64,000 nucleotides of DNA from Oceanimonas aquatica (GTDB taxonomy: Bacteria; Pseudomonadota; Gammaproteobacteria; Enterobacterales; Aeromonadaceae). A model generated the notes under the pieces. It did no database searches and had not been told where the DNA came from. It was given only the letters and a program-made list of their open reading frames with translations. The stretch spans positions 124,001-188,000 of the forward strand of contig NZ_JAVBHX010000007.1 in the NCBI RefSeq assembly GCF_030732065.1, written 5' to 3'. Made by a program: the position numbers and the translations under genes. Shown in pieces: positions 23,890-32,897 of the stretch. How positions within the stretch are numbered: position 1 is the first letter of the stretch; every line of letters starts with the position of its first letter.

Positions 23890-24468
23890 TTACTGACGCA
23901 CGCCTTCCAGGTGCATTTCCAGATAGACGGTGGCGGCCGCCGGCCCCAGATCGTAGTCGATGCCGAAATCGGCCAGTTGCAGCTCCAGCTCGCCCTCAAA
24001 GCCGCGACGGTAGCCGCCCCAGGGATCATTACCGGCCCCCACCTGCTCGATGTCAAACTCCACCGGTTTGGTGACGCCGTGCAGGGTCAAGTCGCCCTTC
24101 ACCACATATTCCCCTTCGTCGTCGCCTTGCGTCACGCTGGTGCTTTTAAAGCTGGCCTCGGGATACTGGTTCACATCGAGAAAATCATCGTCGCGCAGGT
24201 GACGGTCGCGCTCGCCATGGTTGGTATCGATGCTGGCGGTGTCGACGGTCACTTCCACGCTGTTGTTGGCGGCATTGGCTTCATCAAAGGCAAAACTGCC
24301 GTTAAAGTCGTTAAACCGGCCCACGATCCAGCTGTAGCCCAGGTGGTTAATCTTGAAGTTGATCGAGGCATGCATGCCCTTGGTATCGACGGTGTAGTTT
24401 TCCACTGCGGCAAAGGCAGGGGTTGCAGACACGGCCAGCAGGGCGGACGCGATCAGGGTCTTTTTCAT
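23890..24468 (-). CDS. yceI: YceI-family periplasmic lipid-binding protein
   Basis: A 192-residue secreted protein. Residues 1-20 are a signal peptide (MKKTLIASALLAVSATPAFA, cleaved after AFA). The remainder is a lipocalin-like beta barrel with the family pattern VDTKGMHASINFKINHLG at about residue 27 and LTLHGVTKPVEF in the middle. Members bind isoprenoid lipids such as polyprenyl quinone precursors. It lies 24 bp behind cybB, the same pairing as E. coli yceJ-yceI, suggesting a shared role in membrane redox or stress. Confidence 0.93.
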   Translation of the reverse strand: MKKTLIASALLAVSATPAFAAVENYTVDTKGMHASINFKINHLGYSWIVGRFNDFNGSFAFDEANAANNSVEVTVDTASIDTNHGERDRHLRDDDFLDVNQYPEASFKSTSVTQGDDEGEYVVKGDLTLHGVTKPVEFDIEQVGAGNDPWGGYRRGFEGELELQLADFGIDYDLGPAAATVYLEMHLEGVRQ

Positions 24469-24492
24469 TTTTTCTCTCCTTGGTGGAAAAAA

Positions 24493-25014
24493 TCACAGCA
24501 TGCGTTTCAGGGTATGGTCCCGGTCAACCCAGTGATGCTTCAGCGCGGCCAGGACGTGCAGCACCACCAGGCCGATCAATGACCAGGCACAAATTTCGTG
24601 AATGAGGCCGGCCACGTCTTCCTGATTTTCAAAGGCGGTGAACAGCACCGGAATATCGAACCAGCCAAAAAAGGACGCGGGCCTGTCGTCGGACGTTGCC
24701 ACCAGATAACCACTGGCAAAGAGGCCAAACAGCAGCAAATACAGCACCCCGTGCATCAGGTGGGCCTGCCGCCGCTCCCAGGGCTGATGAGTGTTTAGAG
24801 GGCCGGGTTGCGTCAGCAGCCAGCGACTCAGCAGGCGCAGCACAATCAGACCTGCCAGCAGAAAGCCGACGCTTTTATGCCAATAGGGCAGCACCTGATA
24901 AAGGGGATCATAGTAACCCAGGCTGCGCATCCACAGCCCCACCCCGAACAGACCAAACACCAGCAGGGCGGTGCTCCAGTGAAAAAGGCGCATTGTGATT
25001 GAATATTTCTGCAT
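24493..25014 (-). CDS. cybB: Cytochrome b561 family protein
   Basis: A 173-residue di-haem inner-membrane protein with four helices. Candidate haem-ligand histidines are in RLFHWSTAL (helix 1), YWHKSVGF (helix 2), LIHEICAW and VLHVLAALKHHW (helix 4). The ATG at 25014 follows GGAGAG; starts further upstream add residues without family similarity. Members move electrons from quinol or superoxide. First gene of the two-gene cybB-yceI operon. Confidence 0.9.
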   Translation of the reverse strand: MQKYSITMRLFHWSTALLVFGLFGVGLWMRSLGYYDPLYQVLPYWHKSVGFLLAGLIVLRLLSRWLLTQPGPLNTHQPWERRQAHLMHGVLYLLLFGLFASGYLVATSDDRPASFFGWFDIPVLFTAFENQEDVAGLIHEICAWSLIGLVVLHVLAALKHHWVDRDHTLKRML

Positions 25015-25187
25015 ATTCCGGCTCTCCCACTGCCCCGTGAACAGGCAGTGCATTCAGCTGTGCATAACAATTGTTCATCAGTCTAATGGCTTTGGCGGTA
25101 AATCAAAGCGACCTTTACTGGCTTAAAGATTCAAATAATTTGAATGTAAAACGTCAGACATCTTACGGCTTGCCTGATACAGGATCG

Positions 25188-25215
25188 AAAAAGGGGGCGC
25201 CGAAGCGCCCCCTTT
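25188..25215. terminator. Terminator of typA
   Basis: Stem AGGGGGCGC/GCGCCCCCT closed by a CGAA loop at 25192-25213. A run of A on the left gives the T tract for the minus-strand typA, and TTTATAT lies on the right. Confidence 0.9.
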
Positions 25216-25235
25216 ATATCTGCGGGTGAAGATGA

Positions 25236-27071
25236 TCAGGCGCGGCTGGCGCGCTTGCGATCGTTTTCGGTCAGCAGTTTTTTACGAATGCGAATGTGGT
25301 TGGGGGTTACTTCCACCAGCTCGTCGTCATCGATGAACTCGAGCGCGCGCTCCAGGGTCATCTTGATCGGCGGCACCAGGGTCAGCGCCTCATCGGTGCC
25401 GGCGGCACGAATGTTGGTCAGCTGCTTGCCCTTGAGGCAGTTTACGGTCAGGTCGTTGGAGCGGCTGTGAATGCCGATCACCATGCCTTCATACACTTCG
25501 GTGGCGTGCTCGATAAACAGGCGGCCACGCTCTTGCAGGTTGAACAGGGCATAGGCCAGGGCCTTGCCCTTGCCATTGGAGATCAGCACGCCGTTGTTGC
25601 GCTGACCGATGTTGCCACCCTTGTGGGGACCGTAGTGGTCAAAGGTGTGGTACATCAGGCCGGAGCCGGAGGTCAGGGTCATGAACTCGGTCTGGAAGCC
25701 GATCAGGCCCCGGGCCGGGATCATGAAGTCGATGCGTACGCGACCCTTGCCGTCCGGTACCATGTCGGTCATCTCGGCCTTGCGCTCACCCAGCTTCTCC
25801 ATGATGGAGCCCTGGCAGTCTTCTTCCACGTCCACGGTCAGGGTTTCAAACGGTTCGAGCAGCTCGCCGTTTTCTTCCTTCAGGATCACTTCGGGGCGGG
25901 ATACCGCCAGCTCAAAACCTTCGCGGCGCATGTTTTCGATCAGAATGCCCAGGTGCAGTTCACCCCGGCCGGAGACGCGGAACTTGTCGGGATCGCCGGT
26001 TTCTTCCACCCGCAGGGCCACGTTGTGTACCAGCTCCTGCTGCAGACGCTCCAGAATGTTACGGGAGGTCACGAACTTGCCGTCGAGGCCGGCAAAGGGA
26101 GAGGTGTTGACCTGGAAGGTCATGGTCACGGTAGGCTCGTCCACGGACAGCGGCGGCAGGGCTTCCACGGTGCCGGCGGCACAGATGGTGTCGGAAATCT
26201 TCAGCTCGCCCAGGCCAGTGACGGCCACGATGTCGCCGGCAGTGGCTTCGGTCACGTCGTGACGCTGCAGGCCCAGGTAACCCATCACCTGGCCGACCTT
26301 GCCGTTACGGGTTTTGCCATCGGCGCCGATTACGGTTACCTGCTGGTTTACCTTGACGGTACCGCGCTTGATGCGGCCCACACCGATCACACCCACGTAA
26401 GAGGAGTAGTCGAGCTGGGAGATCTGCATTTGCAGCTGACCGGCAGGATCGGCGTCGGGCACCGGCACCTGATCCACTATGGTCTGGAACAGGGCGGTCA
26501 TGTCTTCGGCAGGCTCGTCGGCATCGAGGGACGCCCAGCCGTTCAGGCCGGAAGCATAGACCACCTGGAAGTCGAGCTGGTCATCGGTGGCACCCAGGTT
26601 GTCGAACAGGTCAAACACCTGATCCATCACCCAGTCGGCGCGGGCGCCGGGCTTGTCCACCTTGTTGATGATCACGATGGGCTTGAGTCCCTGGGCAAAG
26701 GCCTTCTGGGTCACGAAGCGGGTCTGCGGCATGGGGCCTTCCTGAGCGTCCACCAGCAGCAGCACGGAATCCACCATGGACATGACCCGCTCTACCTCAC
26801 CGCCGAAGTCGGCGTGTCCGGGGGTGTCCACGATGTTGATGCGGTATTCCTGGCCCTCGGGCGAGGTCCAGCGAATGGCGGTGTTCTTGGCCAGAATGGT
26901 GATGCCGCGCTCACGTTCGATATCGTTGGAGTCCATGACCCGCTCTTCGGCTTCACCGCGGCTTTCCAGGGTACCGGACTGCTGCAACAGCTTGTCGACC
27001 AGGGTAGTTTTACCGTGGTCAACGTGCGCGATGATGGCAATGTTTCTCAAGTTATTGATTTCAGATGACAT
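25236..27071 (-). CDS. typA: Ribosome-associated translational GTPase TypA/BipA
   Basis: A 611-residue GTPase of the EF-G family that helps 50S assembly and stress or cold adaptation. G1 is HVDHGKT (16-22), G3 is [12 protein letters not shown] and G4 is NKVD. Domain II follows at about 205-290 and the BipA-specific C-terminal domain occupies roughly the last 125 residues ([20 protein letters not shown]-type sequence). The length matches E. coli (607). It is divergent from glnA, as in E. coli, across a 480-bp regulatory gap. Confidence 0.97.
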   Translation of the reverse strand: MSSEINNLRNIAIIAHVDHGKTTLVDKLLQQSGTLESRGEAEERVMDSNDIERERGITILAKNTAIRWTSPEGQEYRINIVDTPGHADFGGEVERVMSMVDSVLLLVDAQEGPMPQTRFVTQKAFAQGLKPIVIINKVDKPGARADWVMDQVFDLFDNLGATDDQLDFQVVYASGLNGWASLDADEPAEDMTALFQTIVDQVPVPDADPAGQLQMQISQLDYSSYVGVIGVGRIKRGTVKVNQQVTVIGADGKTRNGKVGQVMGYLGLQRHDVTEATAGDIVAVTGLGELKISDTICAAGTVEALPPLSVDEPTVTMTFQVNTSPFAGLDGKFVTSRNILERLQQELVHNVALRVEETGDPDKFRVSGRGELHLGILIENMRREGFELAVSRPEVILKEENGELLEPFETLTVDVEEDCQGSIMEKLGERKAEMTDMVPDGKGRVRIDFMIPARGLIGFQTEFMTLTSGSGLMYHTFDHYGPHKGGNIGQRNNGVLISNGKGKALAYALFNLQERGRLFIEHATEVYEGMVIGIHSRSNDLTVNCLKGKQLTNIRAAGTDEALTLVPPIKMTLERALEFIDDDELVEVTPNHIRIRKKLLTENDRKRASRA

Positions 27072-27337
27072 TAATTTCTTTCGCTCGCATATTTTTGAGG
27101 CGGGCGCCCGCCGGCGCAGTCGCTCTCATGAGGGTGTCCGTCGCGAGGGTTGCAGCGGAACCAAATAAAAAGGGCTGCAAATTGTACACGCTTTAGCCGC
27201 TTTCACATATTAATTTATTGCGTTTTGCGCAGGCCGGCTCACCGGCACCGGTGAAAGTGGTTTCATTTGGAGTAAAGAAAGCCCGCTATTGTCATTCAAC
27301 CGCCCGGCAGGAATGGTACTATCCGCTCTGGCACCGG

Positions 27338-27404
27338 TGCACCAGAATGGAACAAGGGGACCGGGTCGCACCAAAAGGATTCAGCGATGCACTAAACTAG
27401 TGCA
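27338..27404 (+). promoter_or_regulatory. NtrC binding sites upstream of glnA
   Basis: Three 17-bp sites resemble TGCACCAAAATGGTGCA: 27338-27354 (TGCACCAGAATGGAACA, 14/17), 27367-27383 (CGCACCAAAAGGATTCA, weaker) and 27388-27404 (TGCACTAAACTAGTGCA, a perfect inverted repeat in its six-base arms). They lie about 90-160 bp before the expected transcription start, as enhancer sites do in E. coli glnA. A further palindrome GCACCGGTGC at 27331-27340 overlaps the first. Confidence 0.85.
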
Positions 27405-27468
27405 GAGCAATAACAACCGGTTTGCAGGCCATGAAGTAATTGACTTAAATAACAGCAACTTACCAACA

Positions 27469-27484
27469 TGGCACGGTTTTAGCT
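27469..27484 (+). promoter_or_regulatory. Sigma-54 promoter of glnA
   Basis: TGGCACGGTTTTAGCT has the GG (27470-27471) and GC (27482-27483) dinucleotides separated by exactly ten bases, matching the -24/-12 rule. Transcription should start near 27495. The remainder of the 480-bp typA-glnA gap (27072-27551) holds the NtrC sites and AT-rich DNA; no gene is seen there. Confidence 0.92.
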
Positions 27485-27551
27485 TAGTAAACGGCAACTG
27501 ATGAATTTGTTCATCAGACCCTGGGATGCTTATTTTTGGAGGTCGAAATCC

Positions 27552-28961
27552 ATGTCAATCGAAACCGTAATGGACATGATCAAGGAACACGATGTCAAAT
27601 TCATCGATCTGCGCTTTACCGATATCAAGGGTAAAGAGCAACACATCAGCCTGCCTGTCAATCAGGTGAACGATGACTTCTTTGAAGAAGGCAAGATGTT
27701 CGACGGCTCATCCATGACCGCGTGGAAAACCATTCACGAGTCCGACATGGTACTGATGCCCGATCCGTCCACCGCCGTAATGGACCCCTTTACCGAAGAC
27801 GCCACCCTGAACATTCGCTGTGACGTGCTTGAGCCCGCCACCATGCAGGGCTACGACCGGGATCCGCGCTCCATCGCCCGCCGCGCCGAAGAATACCTGG
27901 TGTCCACCGGCATCGCCGACACCGTGCTGATCGGCCCCGAGCCGGAATTCTTCATGTTTGACGACGTGCGTTTCCACACCGACATGGCCGGCAGCTTCTT
28001 CAAGATTGACGATGAAGAAGCCAAATGGAACTCAGGCCGTGAATACACCGAAGGCAACAAGGGCCACCGTCCGGGCGTGAAGGGCGGCTACTTCCCGGTT
28101 GCTCCCATCGATTCTTCCCACGACATTCGCTCCGCCATGTGTCTGGTGATGGAAGAAATGGGTCTGGTGGTGGAAGCCCACCACCACGAAGTGGCCACCG
28201 CCGGTCAGAACGAAATTGCCTGCAAGTTCAACACCCTGACCAAAAAGGCCGACGAAATTCAGATCTACAAGTATGTAGTTCACAACGTGGCCCACGCCTT
28301 TAACAAGACCGCGACCTTTATGCCCAAGCCGCTGGTGGGTGACAACGGTTCCGGCATGCACGTGCACCAGTCTCTGGGCAAGAACGGTGAAAACCTGTTC
28401 GCCGGCGACCTGTACGGCGGCCTGTCCGAAATGGCACTGTACTACATTGGCGGTATCATCAAGCACGCCCGCGCCCTGAACGCCATCACCAACCCGGCCA
28501 CCAACTCCTACCGTCGTCTGGTGCCCGGCTTTGAAGCTCCGGTTATGCTGGCCTACTCCGCCCGTAACCGCTCCGCCTCCATCCGGATTCCGCTGGTAGG
28601 TTCGCCCAAGGCCCGCCGCATCGAGACCCGTTTCCCGGATCCGGCCGCCAACCCCTACCTGTGCTTTGCCGCGCTGCTGATGGCCGGCCTGGACGGCATT
28701 CAGAACAAGATCCACCCGGGCGATGCCATGGACAAGGATCTGTACGACCTGCCGGCCGAAGAAGCCGCCGAGATCCCGACCGTGGCCACCTCGCTGGACA
28801 ACGCCCTGGACAACCTGGACAAGGACCGCGAGTTCCTGACCCGTGGCGGCGTGTTCTCCGACGAGTTCATCGATGCCTACATCAAGCAGAAGCGTACCGA
28901 GACCGAGTCCATCAACATGGCGGTTCACCCGCTGGAGTTCGACCTGTACTACTCCGTTTAA
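27552..28961 (+). CDS. glnA: Glutamine synthetase, type I
   Basis: ATP-dependent ligation of ammonium to glutamate. The 469-residue length equals E. coli GlnA. Signatures include the N-terminal MFDGSSM region, metal ligands in [10 protein letters not shown], the ATP/glutamate region [16 protein letters not shown] and NRSASIRIP. The adenylylation tyrosine lies in [10 protein letters not shown] near residue 398, so the beta-type regulation by GlnE is expected. The ATG at 27552 is preceded by TTGGAGG; a start 17 codons earlier lies within the leader and is unlikely. Control by NtrC and sigma-54 is supported by the upstream sites. A terminator follows, so ntrBC is transcribed separately. Confidence 0.98.
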   Translation: MSIETVMDMIKEHDVKFIDLRFTDIKGKEQHISLPVNQVNDDFFEEGKMFDGSSMTAWKTIHESDMVLMPDPSTAVMDPFTEDATLNIRCDVLEPATMQGYDRDPRSIARRAEEYLVSTGIADTVLIGPEPEFFMFDDVRFHTDMAGSFFKIDDEEAKWNSGREYTEGNKGHRPGVKGGYFPVAPIDSSHDIRSAMCLVMEEMGLVVEAHHHEVATAGQNEIACKFNTLTKKADEIQIYKYVVHNVAHAFNKTATFMPKPLVGDNGSGMHVHQSLGKNGENLFAGDLYGGLSEMALYYIGGIIKHARALNAITNPATNSYRRLVPGFEAPVMLAYSARNRSASIRIPLVGSPKARRIETRFPDPAANPYLCFAALLMAGLDGIQNKIHPGDAMDKDLYDLPAEEAAEIPTVATSLDNALDNLDKDREFLTRGGVFSDEFIDAYIKQKRTETESINMAVHPLEFDLYYSV

Positions 28962-28998
28962 ACGGACAGCTTGAAGCCATAAGCTTGAAGCTGACAGC

Positions 28999-29028
28999 AA
29001 AAGGCCCGGGGAAACCCGGGCCTTTTTT
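28999..29028 (+). terminator. Terminator of glnA
   Basis: Perfect 10-bp stem AAGGCCCGGG/CCCGGGCCTT (29001-29010 and 29015-29024) with a GAAA tetraloop, followed by a T tract. Confidence 0.95.
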
Positions 29029-29076
29029 GTTATGAATTCGCTACGCTCATGGCCAATCCAGGCTCCACCGTTTTTA

Positions 29077-29101
29077 CTTCCAGCTTTCAACTTCTGGCTT
29101 C
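29077..29101 (-). repeat. Copy of the GAAGCCTGAAGC intergenic family
   Basis: On the minus strand this 25-mer matches the left arm at 5530-5554 at 22 of 25 positions. The plus-strand sequence 28970-29000 (AGCTTGAAGC, CTTGAAGCTGACAGC) looks like a degenerate partner arm, so the glnA terminator sits inside an imperfect inverted repeat. Confidence 0.75.
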
Positions 29102-29105
29102 CCGC

Positions 29106-30119
29106 TCACAGGATCTGATGCCGGGTGGACGGAAACAGGTTGAGCAGCTTGTGCACCAGATACACGCAGCACAGGGTGACGAGAATGGCCACCGTCATCG
29201 AACTCATGCGATAGAGGGCGCTGAACACCAGATCGTGCTCCGGCGACACATACTGGCCAAACAGAATGCCCACGGTCGTGAGGCCGGCAAAGCCCACGCC
29301 GGGCATGGCCTCACGGGCATGCCAGCGGGCGAACACCATGGTGCAGATCCAGAACGCCAGCCCCAGCAACAGCAGGTTGTGGTAATGGTCGTACAACACC
29401 AGCTGAAACAGCAGCCCCGCCGAGCAGCCCAGCAGGGTACCCATGCAGCGGGCCCGGCCCGACACCACGGCGCCGGCAAAACTCATGGGAAACAATACCA
29501 GCACGGTGGCCACCTGGGCCGACAGCGAGTCCACCAGATCCAGGGTCTGGAATACCACGAAGCTCAGGGTCGCGACGATGGCACCCAGCAGGGTCTGATG
29601 GCGCAGCACATTATCGCTTTTCTCGGGCAACGCCCGGGCGGCGGGGGCCTCCTTGTTGGGCAGCAGCGCATAGAGCACGGCGGCCACCGCCACCGACAGG
29701 CAGGACGCCACTATGTTGCTGGCGGCCATGTCGGCCAGGTGATACTGGGGATAGCTGGCAAAGTGCAGCATGATACTGAGACTCACACAGCCGCTGGCGC
29801 CAAACAGCATCAGCGGCCCCCGGGCCATCATGTAAAAACGCCACAAAAACAACAGAAACACCACCAGGGTGTAAGCCGGTGGCCAGTGCCCGAGCAGGCC
29901 CGGCAGCAGCATCACCTCCAGCGAGGTGAGCACCGACGAGCCGATAAACTGCAGCATCACAAAGCGGTTGAGCACCGGCACCATGCCCAGCAGCAACATG
30001 GGGTAAACGGTGAAAAACACCCCCATCTGCCAGTCCATCACCTTGGCGGTGAGCATGCCCGCGGTACTGCCCAGGGCAATGCGCAGACAGCCTCGCAGTT
30101 TGTCGTCGGTAAAGGTCAT
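29106..30119 (-). CDS. DUF2955-family membrane protein, probable efflux permease
   Basis: A 337-residue protein with about ten hydrophobic helices in two groups split by a short hydrophilic stretch (about 155-170). The architecture recalls the aromatic-acid exporter/FUSC group (AaeB-like), but without the large cytosolic part. It is the third gene of a MarR-HlyD-DUF2955 unit, starting 13 bases after the fusion protein ends, so it probably supplies the channel for that fusion protein. No substrate can be named. Confidence 0.78.
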   Translation of the reverse strand: MTFTDDKLRGCLRIALGSTAGMLTAKVMDWQMGVFFTVYPMLLLGMVPVLNRFVMLQFIGSSVLTSLEVMLLPGLLGHWPPAYTLVVFLLFLWRFYMMARGPLMLFGASGCVSLSIMLHFASYPQYHLADMAASNIVASCLSVAVAAVLYALLPNKEAPAARALPEKSDNVLRHQTLLGAIVATLSFVVFQTLDLVDSLSAQVATVLVLFPMSFAGAVVSGRARCMGTLLGCSAGLLFQLVLYDHYHNLLLLGLAFWICTMVFARWHAREAMPGVGFAGLTTVGILFGQYVSPEHDLVFSALYRMSSMTVAILVTLCCVYLVHKLLNLFPSTRHQIL

Positions 30120-30132
30120 GGCCGCACGCTCA

Positions 30133-31182
30133 TCAGTAGAGATAACGGAACTGGCTCACCAGCCACAGCTGGGCCCAGCCCAGCCCGTGAAGCCAGCTGC
30201 CGGCTTCGGGAAATAACTGCACCGTGGCCCGGGCGCCGGTGGCCAGCATTGGTACCGGCTCGTCGAGGGCGATATGCACCCGCAGCCGCTGGGCGTCCCG
30301 CACCCAGCGATCCGAGTTCTCGGGCTGCACCAGCTGACCGTCGGCGGGCTGCTGGCCCTGGCGCACACCGCTGTCGATACTACTGACATGACCGTCGAAA
30401 ATACGTCCCGGCAGGGCGTCAAACACCACTCCAACCTCGGTGCCGGTGGTCACATGGCGAAGACTTTTTTCCCGCAGATCGGCGATCACCGTCAGCTCGT
30501 TGGAGATCAATGCCAGCAGCGGCTGACCAGCCCGGGCCTGCACCCCCTCCTGTAACTGCAGATTACCGACGCGCCCGGCCAGTTCGGCCCGGACTCGAGT
30601 GCGCTGCAGCGCCAGTCTGGCCTGCTTGTAAGCATTGTTGGCCTGCTCATGGGCCAGCGTCGCCGCCGCCAGCGCCTGTTCGGCTTCCTGCTGCCGGGCT
30701 TCCACCGCCTGCAGGGCGCTGCGGGCCTGCTGGGCCTGATTGCGGGCCTGCTCTGCCTGCTGCACCGACATATGACCCAGGCGGTGCAGCCGCTCCATGC
30801 GGCTGGCTTCCCGGGCCAGTTCCTCGGCCCGCAGCCGCGCCTGCTCAATCTCCGCCTTGATGGTCTCCATGACCGCCTGCTGACGCTCGCTGTCGGCAGC
30901 GGCCAGCTGCTGCTGCAATTCGGCCCGGGCCAGTGCCAGCCGGTAATCGGTATCATCCAGCGCAAACAGCAGATCCCCCGCCGCCACGGGCTGGTTGTTG
31001 GTCACCGCCACCTGTGCCACCTGACCCGCCACTCTGGGTGCCACCGACAGCACGGGTCTGTGCGCCTGGGCCTGGGGCGTCATGGGGGCGTAGTTGTCGA
31101 TCAGCACGAAATACACCAGCAGCACGCCAAAGGCAGCCAGGGCAATACGCACCCAGCGGTTAAAACTTTGCTCTGCGCTCAT
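30133..31182 (-). CDS. HlyD/EmrA-type membrane fusion protein
   Basis: A 349-residue periplasmic adaptor with one N-terminal helix (residues about 10-28, VRIALAAFGVLLVYFVLI). It has split biotinyl-lipoyl motifs (RVAGQVAQVAVTNNQPVAAGDLL at about 49-71, and LQLEGVQARAGQPLL-like sequence near 207). A long alpha-helical hairpin rich in Gln, Ala, Glu and Arg lies between them (about 80-195). Such proteins link an inner-membrane exporter to an outer-membrane channel. Its start overlaps the MarR stop by four bases (ATGA). Confidence 0.9.
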   Translation of the reverse strand: MSAEQSFNRWVRIALAAFGVLLVYFVLIDNYAPMTPQAQAHRPVLSVAPRVAGQVAQVAVTNNQPVAAGDLLFALDDTDYRLALARAELQQQLAAADSERQQAVMETIKAEIEQARLRAEELAREASRMERLHRLGHMSVQQAEQARNQAQQARSALQAVEARQQEAEQALAAATLAHEQANNAYKQARLALQRTRVRAELAGRVGNLQLQEGVQARAGQPLLALISNELTVIADLREKSLRHVTTGTEVGVVFDALPGRIFDGHVSSIDSGVRQGQQPADGQLVQPENSDRWVRDAQRLRVHIALDEPVPMLATGARATVQLFPEAGSWLHGLGWAQLWLVSQFRYLY

Positions 31183-31628
31183 GATGACCCCTCTTTGTCA
31201 CCCAGTTGTTCGCTTATTTTTTGCAGATTGGCGCCGATATGGCACACCATCCGCTCCAGCTCGGCCAGCTCCGCCTCGCTCAGCCCGTCCAGCACCTGCT
31301 GTCGAGTATGGTCCAGCACGGCATCCATTTGCGACAGCAGCGGCTGTACCGCCGGGGTCAGGTGCACTGTCTTGCCCCGGCGGTCGTTGGCGCAGGGACG
31401 GCGCTCCACCAGCCCCAGCTGCTCCAGGCCGTCCAGGGTGCGCACCAGTGACGAGCTTTCCACCCCGACCCGCCGCGCCAGCTGGTGCTGCAGAATGCCG
31501 TCTTCCTGCTTCAGGTGGGTCAGGGTGATCCAGCGGCTTTGTGTCAGCCCCAGGGGTTTGAGGCGCTCGTCATTGATCAGCCGCCACTGACGCACCAGAT
31601 TCGACAAAGCCATGCCCAGCGTTTTCAT
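31179..31628 (-). CDS. MarR-family regulator of the efflux unit
   Basis: A 149-residue winged-helix repressor. The recognition region LKQEDGILQHQLARRVGVESSSLVR lies near residues 38-62 and the wing DRRGKTVHLT near 82-91. MarR proteins usually repress their own operon and release DNA when bound by an aromatic acid or drug. A perfect 12-bp palindrome 18-29 bases before the start codon is the likely operator. It heads the efflux unit on the minus strand. Confidence 0.92.
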   Translation of the reverse strand: MKTLGMALSNLVRQWRLINDERLKPLGLTQSRWITLTHLKQEDGILQHQLARRVGVESSSLVRTLDGLEQLGLVERRPCANDRRGKTVHLTPAVQPLLSQMDAVLDHTRQQVLDGLSEAELAELERMVCHIGANLQKISEQLGDKEGSS

Positions 31629-31645
31629 GTTTCACTCCCATTTAG

Positions 31646-31657
31646 TTAGCTAGCTAA
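31646..31657. promoter_or_regulatory. Candidate MarR operator TTAGCTAGCTAA
   Basis: Perfect 12-bp palindrome within AT-rich DNA just before the MarR start codon; TAGTTAGCTAGCTAATTA extends it imperfectly. Its length and AT content fit MarR-type sites. Confidence 0.6.
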
Positions 31658-31754
31658 TTATATTCACACTATCATTATTTGCAAAGGGCTGGCGGGCAAG
31701 GTTCTTGCAACGGTGTTCACCAGGGCCTGGTGTGCCGGCCAAATCGCTACAAGC

Positions 31755-31814
31755 TGCACCATAATGTAGCAATTATCGAGTCATGGGTTACACTGACCGC
31801 ACCACATTGGTGCA
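31755..31814 (+). promoter_or_regulatory. NtrC sites at the ntrBC promoter
   Basis: CGCACCACATTGGTGCA (31798-31814) matches the consensus at 14 of 17 positions, including both half-sites. TGCACCATAATGTAGCA (31755-31771) matches at 14 of 17. A possible -10 TACACT (31789-31794) lies between them. Bound NtrC would cover the -35 region and the transcript start, consistent with the known repression of the E. coli glnL promoter by NtrC. Confidence 0.75.
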
Positions 31815-31838
31815 AATGTCCACGAGAGGACTTCACGC

Positions 31839-32888
31839 GTGAAAAGCCGGATCAACATTCAGACCATTATCGACAGCCAGCTCACGGCCGTGCTGGTGGT
31901 CGACGGCGACCTGGTGGTGCACTTTGCCAATACCGCCGCCGAGCAATTGCTGACCCTGAGTAAACGCCGGCTGCAGGATGCCCGGCTGGATCAGGTGGTG
32001 GAAGACATTTCCCTCGATATGCGCCGCATTCAGCGCTGCATCGAGCTGGAGCAGAGCTTTACCAACAGCGAGGTGCAGGTGGTGATCGACGGCCTGCCCC
32101 GCTGGGTGGACGTGAGCGTGACCGCCTTTACCTTTGAAAAACAGACCCTGGCGCTGATGGAACTGCGGCTGATTGACCAGCAGAAAAAAATCAGTCAGGA
32201 ATTGCAGCAACGGGCCCAGCAGCAGGCGGCCCGGGAACTGGTGCGGGGCCTGGCCCACGAAATCAAGAACCCCCTCGGCGGCCTGCGCGGTGCCGCCCAG
32301 CTGCTGGAGCGGGAGCTGGAAAAGGAAGAACTCAAGGAGTTCACTCACCTGATCATCGCCCAGGCCGACCGGCTGCGTAACCTGGTGGACCGGCTGCTCG
32401 GCCCCCAGCGTCCGGGCAAGCAGGAGGTGATCAACCTGCACTCGGTGCTGGAGCAGGTACGCCGGCTGGTGAGCATGGACATTCCGCCCGGCATCAGCCT
32501 TAACCGCGACTACGATCCCAGCATTCCCGATATGGAAATGGACCCGGAGCAACTGCAGCAGGCCTTTCTCAACATGGTGCGCAACGCCGTGGAAGCCCTG
32601 GGCGATCACGGTCACATTACCATTCGCACCCGCACCGCCTTTCAGGTGATGCTGCAGGGCAAGCGCTACCGGCTGGCCGCCGAGGTACGCATTATCGACG
32701 ACGGCCCGGGCATTCCCGCCGCCCTGCACGACACCCTGTTCTACCCCATGGTCACCGGCAAGGACGGCGGCACCGGCCTGGGGCTATCCATCGCCCAGGA
32801 GCTGATCCACCAGCATCAGGGCCGCATTGAATGCCAGAGCCGCCCGGGCCACACCGAATTCATTGTTTATCTGCCGCTAAGACGATAG
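31839..32888 (+). CDS. glnL: Nitrogen regulation sensor kinase NtrB
   Basis: A soluble histidine kinase/phosphatase of 349 residues that phosphorylates NtrC when PII signals nitrogen shortage. An N-terminal PAS domain (about 8-115) is followed by the H-box RGLAHEIKNPLGGLRGAA with His140. The N-box is in FLNMVRNAVEAL and the G-boxes are DDGPGIPAAL and GTGLGLSIAQ. The start is GTG at 31839 with GAGAGGA upstream. NtrC follows nine bases after the stop. Separation from glnA by an unrelated unit is unusual for this group. Confidence 0.96.
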   Translation: MKSRINIQTIIDSQLTAVLVVDGDLVVHFANTAAEQLLTLSKRRLQDARLDQVVEDISLDMRRIQRCIELEQSFTNSEVQVVIDGLPRWVDVSVTAFTFEKQTLALMELRLIDQQKKISQELQQRAQQQAARELVRGLAHEIKNPLGGLRGAAQLLERELEKEELKEFTHLIIAQADRLRNLVDRLLGPQRPGKQEVINLHSVLEQVRRLVSMDIPPGISLNRDYDPSIPDMEMDPEQLQQAFLNMVRNAVEALGDHGHITIRTRTAFQVMLQGKRYRLAAEVRIIDDGPGIPAALHDTLFYPMVTGKDGGTGLGLSIAQELIHQHQGRIECQSRPGHTEFIVYLPLRR

Positions 32889-32897
32889 GAGCACTTT

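Noticed and set aside
25296-27068. Plus-strand open frame of 590 codons opposite typA
   Set aside because: Fully antisense to a highly conserved GTPase, with no recognisable domain or ribosome site.
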